Source of the DNA: Bacteroides sp.
GTDB lineage: Bacteria > Bacteroidota > Bacteroidia > Bacteroidales > Bacteroidaceae
NCBI GenBank assembly: GCA_017472925.1
Contig: JAFUNS010000034.1
Location: 62,001-126,000 of the forward strand
Direction: 5' to 3'
DNA length: 64,000 nt
A program made the position numbers and the translations under genes. Under the pieces are notes generated by a model. It was not told where the DNA came from, searched no databases, and saw only the letters and a list, made by a program, of their open reading frames with translations. The first letter of the stretch is position 1; each line of letters opens with the position of its first letter. Of the stretch, positions 9,137-17,896 are shown piece by piece.

Positions 9137-10054
9137 TTATTTTTTCGCTTCTTGTTGTTGTCTTCTAATCCATTCTTCCTTGGTGCGTTTCCATCGCTTG
9201 TGACTCCACAACCAATATTGGGGAGAATGGGTTATCATGTCTTCCAATAGACGGGTATATGTATCGGTCAGTTCAAAGTCGGGAATTGCTTTGGGATTAT
9301 CGGCCAACGGTTTGAATTCGCAATGGTAATACCCGCGTTTGATGCGCTTTACATCGGCATAGTAGATGAGTGCATCCACTTGTTTCCCAATCTTTTCCGT
9401 ACCAATGAATACAGCCGTTTCCCGATGGAAGAAGTTGGTCCAATGATGAATGCTGTTCCATTTGGGGCCTTGGTCGGATATGAATCCGATAATGGTCTTT
9501 TGCTTGGCTCGTTTCAACTCAATGATGCGTCGTAAGGTTTCTTTCATGGCGATGCATTCTCCACCAAACTGGTTGCGCAGCCGGAGGAAAAGTTTGTCCA
9601 TGGCCTTGTTGTAGAGCGGATGATAAATCTGTCCACAAAGCACATCTTCGGGTACCCAATAAGGCAGGGAAGCTATCCATTCCCAATTGCAGTAATGTCC
9701 TAAATAGACAAAACAGAAAGTCTTTTCTTGGGTATTCATTTTTTGCACTATTTCATCTACTCCTCCGAAGGTCATTCGTCTTTTCAGCTGTTCTTTCGAC
9801 ATGGAGAACAGTTTCAGCGTTTCGACCATATAATCGCAAAGGAAATGATAGAATTGCTTCTCTATGGTTTTGATTTCTTTCTCGTTTTTATTGGGGAAAG
9901 ATTGGGTGAGGTTCTTTCTTACCACTTTCTTTCTGTATCCGAACAAGTAATATATCGGAAAGAAGAGCAAGTCCGACAATACATACAACACTCGTAAGGG
10001 TAAGAGTGACAGCAAGTACCAGAAAACAAAGATTATGTAATAGACAATTTTCAT
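9137..10054 (-). CDS. LpxL/HtrB-type lipid A acyltransferase
   Basis: A 305-residue protein with an N-terminal hydrophobic anchor (about residues 5-40) and an acyltransferase domain. The catalytic HX4E motif reads HYCNWE near residue 120, and a later SDQGPKW block is typical of lipid A late acyltransferases. It would add a secondary acyl chain to lipid A at the inner membrane. It is the last gene of a four-gene operon with InaA-type kinase, GT9 and DUF4254 genes, all read leftward. Confidence 0.85.
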   Translation of the reverse strand: MKIVYYIIFVFWYLLSLLPLRVLYVLSDLLFFPIYYLFGYRKKVVRKNLTQSFPNKNEKEIKTIEKQFYHFLCDYMVETLKLFSMSKEQLKRRMTFGGVDEIVQKMNTQEKTFCFVYLGHYCNWEWIASLPYWVPEDVLCGQIYHPLYNKAMDKLFLRLRNQFGGECIAMKETLRRIIELKRAKQKTIIGFISDQGPKWNSIHHWTNFFHRETAVFIGTEKIGKQVDALIYYADVKRIKRGYYHCEFKPLADNPKAIPDFELTDTYTRLLEDMITHSPQYWLWSHKRWKRTKEEWIRRQQQEAKK

Positions 10055-10056
10055 GC

Positions 10057-10806
10057 TTATTTCTTTTTAAGTCCCAATAAGGATTGGAGTTTTCGTTTCT
10101 TTTGTACTTTGGCTTCAAAGGCTTCCAAATAGCGGAATACCGTTGAGGCGCATTCATCCGGATTCCATACCTTGATGCGAGCATATTCCCGAACGACATA
10201 ATCCATCAGCTTTTTGTTGTGGGTCAGTCGTTTCAAGTTTTCCATGCATACATCAAAATTAGGCGAGGGGATGAATTGGGAACGGTTGGTGTCTATCAAA
10301 GTAAATTGATATTGCCCGTTCTCTATTCTATAAAGGATGTTGTTCAAATTGATGTCGCCATGGAGTATTCCTTTCTGATGCAAATCGGCTAATAGGTGAG
10401 CCAATTGGGTAGCGGCTTGGGAGTCGAATGCTTCTTGGTTCAACAGAGGCATCAAAGGTGGGTCGCTACATTCGGTCGATACAAAATAGCTGTCGGTAAA
10501 TAATCCGTTGCTTTTGATTTCGATAAAGGCTATTTCGTGTGGCGTTTCAAATCCTTGTTCACGGAATTTGGCTGCATATAGATAGGCCCGTTCGGCCTTG
10601 CTTTTCTTGAAGAAAGTATAGGTTATCCGTTGGATGATGTGAGGTCGTTTGAACTTCTTCACGATAAGAGGTTCACCATTCACATAAAAACGGCGTATCT
10701 TGTTTCTTTTGTCATACAACAATTCCCCTTCGTTGGCAAAAAGAGTGGGAAGCTGCTGAACGAAGTTTGCTACATGCGCATACTGGGGATGTACAACAAT
10801 TCTCAT
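10057..10806 (-). CDS. LPS kinase, InaA/KdkA-like
   Basis: A 249-residue protein kinase-fold enzyme. The catalytic loop reads HGDINLNNILY near residue 145 and is followed by LIDTNRS, where the Asp takes the metal-binding role of DFG. Relatives phosphorylate Kdo or heptose in the LPS inner core. The start overlaps the GT9 stop by four bases and the stop is two bases before the acyltransferase, so translation is probably coupled. The exact sugar phosphorylated is not visible. Confidence 0.8.
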   Translation of the reverse strand: MRIVVHPQYAHVANFVQQLPTLFANEGELLYDKRNKIRRFYVNGEPLIVKKFKRPHIIQRITYTFFKKSKAERAYLYAAKFREQGFETPHEIAFIEIKSNGLFTDSYFVSTECSDPPLMPLLNQEAFDSQAATQLAHLLADLHQKGILHGDINLNNILYRIENGQYQFTLIDTNRSQFIPSPNFDVCMENLKRLTHNKKLMDYVVREYARIKVWNPDECASTVFRYLEAFEAKVQKKRKLQSLLGLKKK

Positions 10807-11834
10807 GACAAGAAGCTTTCTATTCGTTCGACAATCAATTCGGGAGAAATGCCATGCAAGCAGGCATAATCACCTCGATGGCAGGGTTTGTTCCCGAATA
10901 TGGAACAAGGACGGCACTCCATCTCTGTTTGGATGGCGTATGTATCCGGTTGTTTCCAACCCATAAAACCTGCATACGGATGTGTAGCTCCCCAAATGGA
11001 GAGGACAGGAGTGTGTACCATCGAAGCTAAATGCATGTTGCTGGAGTCCATGCTGACCATTACATCCAAATGGCTCATCAAGGTCAATTCTTCAGCCCAT
11101 TTCAATTTTCCGGCTATGCAGAGGGTAGAAGGGCATTGTTCTGCCCATTCACTAAGGATGCTTGTTTCTTTGGGACCGCCTCCAAACAAGAAGATTTTTA
11201 CATTGGGCAGTACGGAAAGTCGGGCCATTACTTCCTTCATTTTTTCCAACGGGTATATTTTCCCGGCATGGGTAGCAAAAGGAGCCATACCAATCCAACG
11301 GCAAGTTCCTTTTTCGCCGGTAATGGAGAGCAAGGAAGAAAGGTCACCTTTCCCTTCTCCGTAGATGGACTGGAAAGTAAGACTGACGGGAAATCCCAGT
11401 TCTTTCAATACATCGCTATAACGTTGGAAAGAACTTGCCAAAGGTCGTTTTACCTTGTTCTCTTTTCGAGTCAGCTGTTTCTTTTCTTTCCGGCCTTTGT
11501 GGATATGCGCCACTTTCTTTCCGGCCAATCGGAAACGGAGTCTCAAGTATTGGGTACGAAGCACATCGTGAAAGTCGGCTATATAGTCAAACCCTTCGGC
11601 TTTCAGTTCTTGATACAATCGGTTCAATCCTTGTATTCCCCGATGGTGTCCCTTGATGTCTGCTCCCCAGAAGGATACATTGGTCGGCATTTCCTTGAAA
11701 AGGGCAGACATATTGTTCCTGCTCAACACCGTAATCTGATGTTGGGGATATTGTGTGGCCAATGAATGGATAACAGGTACGGTCATTGCCACATCTCCGA
11801 TGGCGGATAGCCGGATGACCAATATCTTAGCCAT
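10803..11834 (-). CDS. GT9 heptosyltransferase family protein
   Basis: A 343-residue GT-B enzyme opening MAKILVIRLSAIGDVAMTVPV, the usual start of ADP-heptose:LPS heptosyltransferases (WaaC/WaaF). The C-terminal half has GMAPFATH, FLFGGGPKE, and VSMDSSNMHLASM leading to SIWGATHPYAG, which line the nucleotide-sugar site. It ends with a Cys-rich stretch (ECRPCSIFG) common in Bacteroidetes members. It would build the LPS core on the cytoplasmic side. The kinase downstream shares four bases with it. Confidence 0.85.
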   Translation of the reverse strand: MAKILVIRLSAIGDVAMTVPVIHSLATQYPQHQITVLSRNNMSALFKEMPTNVSFWGADIKGHHRGIQGLNRLYQELKAEGFDYIADFHDVLRTQYLRLRFRLAGKKVAHIHKGRKEKKQLTRKENKVKRPLASSFQRYSDVLKELGFPVSLTFQSIYGEGKGDLSSLLSITGEKGTCRWIGMAPFATHAGKIYPLEKMKEVMARLSVLPNVKIFLFGGGPKETSILSEWAEQCPSTLCIAGKLKWAEELTLMSHLDVMVSMDSSNMHLASMVHTPVLSIWGATHPYAGFMGWKQPDTYAIQTEMECRPCSIFGNKPCHRGDYACLHGISPELIVERIESFLS

Positions 11835-11845
11835 TACGTGAGGGC

Positions 11846-12451
11846 TTATTTCTTTCCGTAAAGAACCGGGTTCAAGTTCGGATCGTTGTACATCTTCATT
11901 TGCTTGTACACCTTCATGTACTTGCGACCGGCTTCAATATCAGCTATCAGTTGGTCGATGGCCGAAGACAGGTCTTTCTGTTGTTCAAGGAGTACGTTCA
12001 GCTTTGCTTCGCATTGGGCATGATGTTCGGGAGTGGTATCGGTACGATCCACTTCTTGTTGCATGTGGTATATCTTGAGCGCCAAAATAGACAGACGGTC
12101 AATGGCCCATGCGGGACTTTCGGTATTGATGGTTGCATCGGGCAATGCTTCCACGTCTTTATATTTGTCCAAGAAATAGCTGTCAATCATTTCCACCAAG
12201 TCGGTACGGTCCTGGTTGGACTTGTCAATTCTTCGTTTGAGTACCAATGCGGCATCCGGATTGATGTTCGGGTCGCGGATGATGTCTTCAAAATGCCACT
12301 GAACGGTATCAATCCAGTTCTTTAAATATAGATAGTATTCAATGCTTTGCCATTCATACGGATTGTTGATAGGAGTGTCTACATTGTCCGTTACATGATA
12401 ATCGTTGATGGATTGAACGAATATCGGATTGCAAAGTTGGGTAAATGTCAT
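11846..12451 (-). CDS. DUF4254 protein of the LPS operon
   Basis: A 201-residue, mostly helical cytoplasmic protein with no signal peptide. Its pattern (HFEDIIRDPNINPDAALVLKRRIDKSNQDR, AWAIDRLSILALKIYHM; each listed as a loose guide) fits the DUF4254 family that accompanies heptosyltransferase genes in Bacteroidetes. No catalytic motif is apparent. It is first in the operon DUF4254-GT9-InaA-LpxL, 11 bases before GT9, so a role in LPS core assembly is inferred from context only. Confidence 0.75.
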   Translation of the reverse strand: MTFTQLCNPIFVQSINDYHVTDNVDTPINNPYEWQSIEYYLYLKNWIDTVQWHFEDIIRDPNINPDAALVLKRRIDKSNQDRTDLVEMIDSYFLDKYKDVEALPDATINTESPAWAIDRLSILALKIYHMQQEVDRTDTTPEHHAQCEAKLNVLLEQQKDLSSAIDQLIADIEAGRKYMKVYKQMKMYNDPNLNPVLYGKK

Positions 12452-12533
12452 AGCCTTTTCTCTTTATAGTTATATAATTTACAAAACTACAGAAAGTTTT
12501 CCATTCGTCCAACTATTATTCATGAAAAGTGGC

Positions 12534-12541
12534 TACCTTTG
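12534..12541 (+). promoter_or_regulatory. Bacteroidetes -7 box of pdxB
   Basis: TACCTTTG fits TAnnTTTG and lies 24 nt before the pdxB start codon. No clear -33 TTTG was seen. Confidence 0.5.
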
Positions 12542-12564
12542 CAGCGTTTCAAGATTCGTAAGCT

Positions 12565-13578
12565 ATGAAAGTGATAGTAGATCATAAGATTCCTTATATA
12601 GAAGAAGCCATCCGTAGGGTGGCCGATGAAGTGGTGTTTTTACCGGGTCATGCCTTTACTCCGGAGGTGGTGAAGGATGCCGATGCATTGATTGTCCGTA
12701 CCCGTACACATTGCAACCGTGCGTTGTTGCAAGGCAGTAAGGTGAAGTTCATTGCTACGGCTACTATCGGGTTCGATCATATTGATACAGCCTATTGCGA
12801 GGAAGCGGGTATTACATGGACCAATTGCCCCGGTTGCAATGCCGGTTCTGTAGAGCAATACGTGCATAGTGTATTGTTACTCTTGAAGCACAAGAAAGGG
12901 GTAGATCTGAAGAACGCTACCTTGGGTGTTGTAGGAGTGGGACATGTAGGAAGTCGCGTAGCACGCATGGCCGAGGAATTGGGTATGAAGGTATTGTTGA
13001 ACGATCCACCACGAGCCGATAGGGGAGAAGAAGGCTTTGTTAGTTTGGATGTACTTGCCGATGAATGCGACATCATTACATTTCATACCCCTTTGCATCG
13101 CGAAGGCATTTACCGTACCTATCATTTGGCCGATGAAGATTTCTTCTTCCGTTTGAAACGCACTCCCTATATCATCAATTCCAGTCGTGGTGAAGTGGTA
13201 GATACAGCCTCTTTGTTGGCCGCATTGGCTGCCGGTCGGGTAAAGGATGCCATCATCGACACTTGGGAGTATGAACCTTGCATCAGTCGCGAGTTGATGG
13301 AAGTGGCTTGTATCGCCACTCCTCATATAGCCGGTTATTCGGCCGACGGCAAGGCCAATGCCACCCGCATGTCGCTCGAAGCCCTTTGTCGCTTTTTCAA
13401 GATTGATGCAACCATCCAAATCGCTCCCCCCTCTTTGCCCCCCATGCAACTTTCGGAAGACAAGGAGGAGGCATACCTTCAATATTACAATCCCTTATGT
13501 GATAGCGAGCGTTTGAAAGCTGCCCCCGATAAGTTTGAATGGCTCAGGGGCAACTATCCTTTGCGGAGGGAGTTGTGA
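12565..13578 (+). CDS. pdxB: 4-phosphoerythronate dehydrogenase
   Basis: A 337-residue NAD-dependent D-2-hydroxyacid dehydrogenase with the Rossmann motif GVVGVGHVGSRVA (about 120-132) and the catalytic His in ATPHIAGYS near residue 255. A C-terminal dimerization extension of about 60 residues marks PdxB rather than SerA or lactate dehydrogenase. It oxidizes 4-phospho-D-erythronate in the DXP-dependent route to pyridoxal phosphate. It converges with purN, four bases apart. Confidence 0.9.
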   Translation: MKVIVDHKIPYIEEAIRRVADEVVFLPGHAFTPEVVKDADALIVRTRTHCNRALLQGSKVKFIATATIGFDHIDTAYCEEAGITWTNCPGCNAGSVEQYVHSVLLLLKHKKGVDLKNATLGVVGVGHVGSRVARMAEELGMKVLLNDPPRADRGEEGFVSLDVLADECDIITFHTPLHREGIYRTYHLADEDFFFRLKRTPYIINSSRGEVVDTASLLAALAAGRVKDAIIDTWEYEPCISRELMEVACIATPHIAGYSADGKANATRMSLEALCRFFKIDATIQIAPPSLPPMQLSEDKEEAYLQYYNPLCDSERLKAAPDKFEWLRGNYPLRREL

Positions 13579-13582
13579 TAGC

Positions 13583-14140
13583 TTATAATAAATTCTCAAT
13601 CGCTACCGGGAAATGCTCATATTCTAATTGATGTACGCGCGAGGCTAATGTTTCGGGCGTATCGTTGGGAAGAACCGGACATTTGGCTTGAAGAATGATG
13701 GCACCCTGGTCGTAATGTTCGTTGACATGGTGGATGGTGATGCCACTTTCTGTATCGCCGGATGCCAATACCGCTTCGTGCACACGGAGCCCATACATGC
13801 CTTTCCCACCATACTTGGGGAGAAGCGACGGGTGGATGTTGACAATACGGTTTGGATAATTATGCAAAATGTCGTCGGGAACCATCAAGAGGAAGCCCGC
13901 CAGAATGATGAAGTCGACATCATATTCCTTCAATACCTGAAGTGCCTTCCCTTCCTTGAATTCTTTGGATGATACTACATGACAAGGAACATTCAGCCTT
14001 TCAGCACGTTCGATAACGCCGGCTCCTTCCTTATTAGTTATAATCAGTTTTACCTCGGCCGTCTTCTTTTCGGCAAAGTATTGGGTGATTCGTTCGGCAT
14101 TTGTACCTGTACCCGATGCTAAAATGGCTAATTTTTTCAT
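13583..14140 (-). CDS. purN: Phosphoribosylglycinamide formyltransferase
   Basis: A 185-residue enzyme beginning MKKLAILASGTGTNAERI at 14140; the extension to 14164 adds only unrelated residues. It has the folate/GAR-binding signature: Asn in NIHPSLLPKYGGKGMYG with the catalytic His, then GITIHHVNEHYDQGAII. It transfers a formyl group from 10-formyl-THF to GAR in purine synthesis. It is divergent from acpP, leaving about 150 bases of shared promoter region. Confidence 0.92.
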   Translation of the reverse strand: MKKLAILASGTGTNAERITQYFAEKKTAEVKLIITNKEGAGVIERAERLNVPCHVVSSKEFKEGKALQVLKEYDVDFIILAGFLLMVPDDILHNYPNRIVNIHPSLLPKYGGKGMYGLRVHEAVLASGDTESGITIHHVNEHYDQGAIILQAKCPVLPNDTPETLASRVHQLEYEHFPVAIENLL

Positions 14141-14208
14141 GTTTTTACGTCTTTTGGTGCACATAAAATAAAAAAATGTGCAAAATATTGCATTTATTTG
14201 CCTGAATA

Positions 14209-14240
14209 TTTGCGCAACTTAGAAAATGTTCGCACCTTTG
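14209..14240 (+). promoter_or_regulatory. Promoter of the acpP-fabF-rnc operon
   Basis: TTTG at 14209-14212 and CACCTTTG at 14233-14240 resemble the Bacteroidetes -33 and -7 elements (TTTG, TAnnTTTG; first base differs). The transcript would carry an AT-rich leader of about 50 bases before acpP. Confidence 0.5.
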
Positions 14241-14293
14241 CAGACGCAAAGAAATAAAAAATTATTCAATTTATAAACTAAAATTTTACAATT

Positions 14294-14527
14294 ATGTCTG
14301 AAATTCAAGAAAGAGTAAAAGCTATTATCGTAGATAAGTTGGGTGTTGAAGAATCAGAAGTTACAATGGAAGCAAGCTTCACTAACGATTTGGGAGCTGA
14401 TTCATTGGATACAGTTGAATTGATCATGGAATTCGAAAAGGAATTCGGTATCTCAATTCCAGACGATCAAGCTGAAAAGATCGGTACTGTAGGTGACGCT
14501 GTTTCTTATATTGAAGCTAACGCATAA
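14294..14527 (+). CDS. acpP: Acyl carrier protein
   Basis: A 77-residue acidic helical protein. Ser37 in [10 protein letters not shown] is the site of 4-phosphopantetheine attachment. It carries growing acyl chains for type II fatty acid synthesis. The fabF start follows 25 bases downstream, and the order acpP-fabF-rnc is a classic conserved cluster. Confidence 0.97.
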   Translation: MSEIQERVKAIIVDKLGVEESEVTMEASFTNDLGADSLDTVELIMEFEKEFGISIPDDQAEKIGTVGDAVSYIEANA

Positions 14528-14552
14528 TATTTTATTCCCCTTTATATAAAAG

Positions 14553-15818
14553 ATGGAATTAAAGAGAGTAGTAGTAACAGGTCTTGGTGCTCTTACTCCC
14601 GTAGGCAATACTGTTGCCGAAACTTGGGAAAACCTGGTGAACGGGGTAAGCGGAGCAGGACCTATTACTCATTTTGATGCGTCCAAGTTCAAGACGCAAT
14701 TCGCTTGCGAAGTGAAGAACTTCAATGCGGCCGAATTCATCGACCGTAAGGAAGCACGCAAGATGGATGTGTATACACAATATGCCATCGTAGCGGCCAA
14801 GGAAGCGATTGCCGATTCGGCTATGGACCTCGAAAACGTAGACAAGAACAAGATTGGTGTAATTTTTGGTGTAGGTATTGGTGGTATCCGTACTTTCGAA
14901 GAAGAAATGATCGGTTATGCCGGCACAAAGGATACTATCGGCCCGAAGTTCAATCCGTTCTTTATTCCGAAAATGATTGCTGACATCGCTTCAGGCCATA
15001 TCTCAATCATGTACGGTTTCCATGGACCAAACTTCACTACCACATCAGCATGTGCTTCTTCATCAAACGCCATTGCCGATGCATTCAATTACATCCGTTT
15101 GGGTAAGGCGAATGTCATTGTGGCCGGTGGTGCCGAAGCTGCTATCTCTCCTGGGGGAGTGGGTGGTTTCAATGCCATGCATGCTTTGTCCACACGTAAT
15201 GATGATCCTACTCGTGCATCTCGTCCGTTTAGTGCAAGCCGCGACGGTTTCATCATGGCCGAAGGTGCAGGCTGTTTGATTCTTGAAGAATTGGAACATG
15301 CCAAGGCTCGTGGTGCCAAAATTTATGCCGAACTGGTAGGTGCAGGTCTGTCGGCCGATGCCCATCACTTGACAGCATCTCATCCGGAAGGTTTGGGTGC
15401 CAAGCTCGTGATGCAGAATGCCCTCGAAGATGCTGGATTGAAGCCCGAAGATATTGATTATATCAATGTGCACGGAACTTCTACCCCGGTGGGTGACGTT
15501 TCTGAAGCAAAGGCTATCAAGGAAGTGTTCGGTGAACATGCCTACAAGCTGAACATCAGCTCTACCAAGTCTATGACAGGTCACCTTTTGGGTGCTGCCG
15601 GAGCGGTAGAAGCGTTGGTCAGCGTTTTGGCTGTGAAGAATGACATTGTTCCTCCAACCATCAACCACGAAGAAGGTGATAACGATGAAAACATCGATTA
15701 CAACCTTAACTTCACATTCAATAAGGCTCAGAAGCGCGAAGTTCGTGCTGCATTGAGCAATACATTTGGTTTTGGTGGACACAATGCATGTGTAATTGTT
15801 AAAAAATACGCTGAATAA
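14553..15818 (+). CDS. fabF: 3-oxoacyl-ACP synthase II
   Basis: A 421-residue condensing enzyme. The catalytic triad is visible as Cys167 (TSACASS), His307 (NVHGTSTP) and His344 (SMTGHLLGAAGA), the Cys-His-His pattern of KAS I/II. It elongates acyl-ACP with malonyl-ACP. It lies between acpP and rnc; the rnc start follows its stop after two bases. Confidence 0.95.
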   Translation: MELKRVVVTGLGALTPVGNTVAETWENLVNGVSGAGPITHFDASKFKTQFACEVKNFNAAEFIDRKEARKMDVYTQYAIVAAKEAIADSAMDLENVDKNKIGVIFGVGIGGIRTFEEEMIGYAGTKDTIGPKFNPFFIPKMIADIASGHISIMYGFHGPNFTTTSACASSSNAIADAFNYIRLGKANVIVAGGAEAAISPGGVGGFNAMHALSTRNDDPTRASRPFSASRDGFIMAEGAGCLILEELEHAKARGAKIYAELVGAGLSADAHHLTASHPEGLGAKLVMQNALEDAGLKPEDIDYINVHGTSTPVGDVSEAKAIKEVFGEHAYKLNISSTKSMTGHLLGAAGAVEALVSVLAVKNDIVPPTINHEEGDNDENIDYNLNFTFNKAQKREVRAALSNTFGFGGHNACVIVKKYAE

Positions 15819-15820
15819 TC

Positions 15821-16744
15821 GTGTTTAATAATACTATTGACAAGATAAGACTTCTTTTCCGTAAGGATAAGGAGTCTTATCTTTGCTTTTATAAGATGCT
15901 GGGATTCTATCCGCATGACATCAGCATTTATGAACAGGCCTTGCTGCACAAATCATCGTCAGTGAAGTCTGATAAGGGACGTTTGCTCAATAATGAACGC
16001 TTGGAGTTCTTGGGCGACGCCATACTCGATGCGGTAGTGGCCGATATCCTTTATCAGAAGTTTGACGGGAAGCGCGAAGGGTTCTTGACTAACACGCGTT
16101 CAAAAATGGTGTCGCGTGAGACATTGAACCGCGTAGCCGAACAGATAGGCTTGTCCAAACTGATTAAATTCAATACCCGCCAATCGGCTCACAACAGCTA
16201 CATGGGCGGTAATGCCTTCGAAGCATTGGTAGGTGCCATCTATCTGGATAGAGGATACTATGCCTGCAAATATTTCATGGAGCATCGCATCATAGGGCAA
16301 TACATTGATTTGGAAAGAATTTCTCGTAAGGAAGTCAACTTCAAGTCAAAGCTTATCGAATGGAGTCAGAAAAACCGGATGGAGATATCGTTTGAACTGA
16401 TTAACCAGGGATATGATAACTTTAACAGTCCTACCTTCGAATCGGAAATCCTTGTAGAAGGTATCCATGCGGGTAAAGGTATGGGATACTCCAAAAAGGA
16501 GTCGCAACAGATTGCTGCTCATGAATCTCTGAACATGATCAAGAAGGATTCTTCGTTTATGGAAAAGGTGTTGGCCGCCAAGGCAGTCCGCGAAGGAGAA
16601 ACAGGTGAAGCTGTGGAGGTTTATGAAGAAAAAACAACGGCCGTTCCTGTTCAAACAGCCGTTATAGAAGAATTGAGGAAACCTGCCGACCGCGAATCTA
16701 TTATCAGTGCGGCCGAGGAGGCTGCCTTTCAGGGAGCGGAATAA
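15821..16744 (+). CDS. rnc: Ribonuclease III
   Basis: A 307-residue double-strand-specific endoribonuclease. It starts at a GTG two bases after fabF. The signature NNERLEFLGDAILDAVVAD (about residues 62-80) holds the catalytic acids, and a double-stranded RNA-binding domain follows at about 165-235. It is longer than the E. coli enzyme because of about 30 extra N-terminal residues and a 60-residue low-complexity acidic tail; such extensions are usual in Bacteroidetes. It matures rRNA and processes structured mRNAs. Confidence 0.93.
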   Translation: MFNNTIDKIRLLFRKDKESYLCFYKMLGFYPHDISIYEQALLHKSSSVKSDKGRLLNNERLEFLGDAILDAVVADILYQKFDGKREGFLTNTRSKMVSRETLNRVAEQIGLSKLIKFNTRQSAHNSYMGGNAFEALVGAIYLDRGYYACKYFMEHRIIGQYIDLERISRKEVNFKSKLIEWSQKNRMEISFELINQGYDNFNSPTFESEILVEGIHAGKGMGYSKKESQQIAAHESLNMIKKDSSFMEKVLAAKAVREGETGEAVEVYEEKTTAVPVQTAVIEELRKPADRESIISAAEEAAFQGAE

Positions 16745-17746
16745 TTAGCCGAAGCAAATTCCCATCCGCTTGCCTTGTACAATCAAATCGTGATTTTCGT
16801 CCACTAATTTTAGTTTGCCTGCCACATCTTCCAAGGGGATGGAACTTATTTGTGAACCTTTCAAGGCTACCATTCGTCCGAATTGTCCATTGGCTATCAT
16901 TTCGGTAGCATGACCACCCATGCGGGTTGCCAAATTACGGTCGAAAGGAGTGGGCGATCCTCCTCGTTGTATGTATCCTAATACGGTTTCACGGGTTTCG
17001 AAACCGGTTTCGTATTCTATTTCTTGAGCAATATATTCGGCAGCCTTTTTACCGTCGGCTGTCTGTATGCCTTCGGCCACAACGACGATGGAATAGGGCT
17101 TTCCTTTTTTCAGACGTTCAATGATGGTATTGCCAATGTTACGGATGTTGTAAGGTATTTCAGGGAGCAAGATAACGTCTCCTCCTCCGGCCATACCCGA
17201 ATAGAGGGCAATCCAACCGGCTTTGTGCCCCATCACTTCAATAACCATGACACGCTGATGCGAACTGGCAGTAGAGTGCAGTCGGTCGATGGCATCGGTG
17301 GCAATCGTTACAGCCGAATCGAACCCAAAGGACATGTCGGTTCCCCAGATGTCATTGTCGATGGTTTTAGGAACAGAAACCACGTTTACACCCAATTGCG
17401 ACAATTTATAGGCTGTCTTTTGAGTTCCGTTCCCGCCTATACATACTACACAATCCAATTGTAGGTTACGGATGTTCTCTAAAATCAATGAGGGCTTGTT
17501 ACCCATGGATTTCTTTTTGAATGGCTTTTCGCGGGATGTACCTAAAATGGTGCCTCCTAAATTCAATAAGCCGGACAAATCCTTTTCGGTTAAAGGGTTA
17601 ATATCATTGTCTATCAATCCACGAAATCCGCTATGGATACCATATACTTCCATCCCATAATGGTTGATGGCTGTCTTGCAAACTCCTCTGATGGTGGCAT
17701 TTATACCTGGGCAATCGCCTCCTGATGTCAAGATTCCTATTCTCAT
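16745..17746 (-). CDS. pfkA: 6-phosphofructokinase, mixed-signature type
   Basis: A 333-residue phosphofructokinase. It has GGDCPGIN at the start, GGNGTQKTA for the phosphate loop, PKTIDNDIWGTD around the catalytic Asp, MGHKAGW for fructose 6-phosphate and GYIQRGGSP near the end. Gly in GGNGT predicts ATP rather than pyrophosphate as donor, but Lys in PKTIDND is the residue usual in pyrophosphate enzymes, and the first loop Asp is Asn. Such mixed enzymes are generally ATP users; cofactor choice should be treated as unproven. It converges with rnc without a gap. Confidence 0.9.
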   Translation of the reverse strand: MRIGILTSGGDCPGINATIRGVCKTAINHYGMEVYGIHSGFRGLIDNDINPLTEKDLSGLLNLGGTILGTSREKPFKKKSMGNKPSLILENIRNLQLDCVVCIGGNGTQKTAYKLSQLGVNVVSVPKTIDNDIWGTDMSFGFDSAVTIATDAIDRLHSTASSHQRVMVIEVMGHKAGWIALYSGMAGGGDVILLPEIPYNIRNIGNTIIERLKKGKPYSIVVVAEGIQTADGKKAAEYIAQEIEYETGFETRETVLGYIQRGGSPTPFDRNLATRMGGHATEMIANGQFGRMVALKGSQISSIPLEDVAGKLKLVDENHDLIVQGKRMGICFG

Positions 17747-17863
17747 GGTTTTTTTATGTTTATAACAACATTCTAAATCGTGCGTAAAGATAAGAAAAAA
17801 TAAAAGTAATATAGAAAAGTATAAAAAAAATAATCAACTCTCTGCTATTCCATCAAAAAGGGT

Positions 17864-17871
17864 TATTTTTG
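17864..17871 (+). promoter_or_regulatory. -7 box for the GH3 family gene
   Basis: TATTTTTG fits TAnnTTTG and lies 26 nt before the ATG at 17897. Confidence 0.45.
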
Positions 17872-17896
17872 CAAATTGTTATCATACGGATAAAAA

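Noticed and set aside
15063-15782. 239-codon minus-strand frame
   Set aside because: It is a shadow of fabF, whose catalytic residues are all present on the plus strand.
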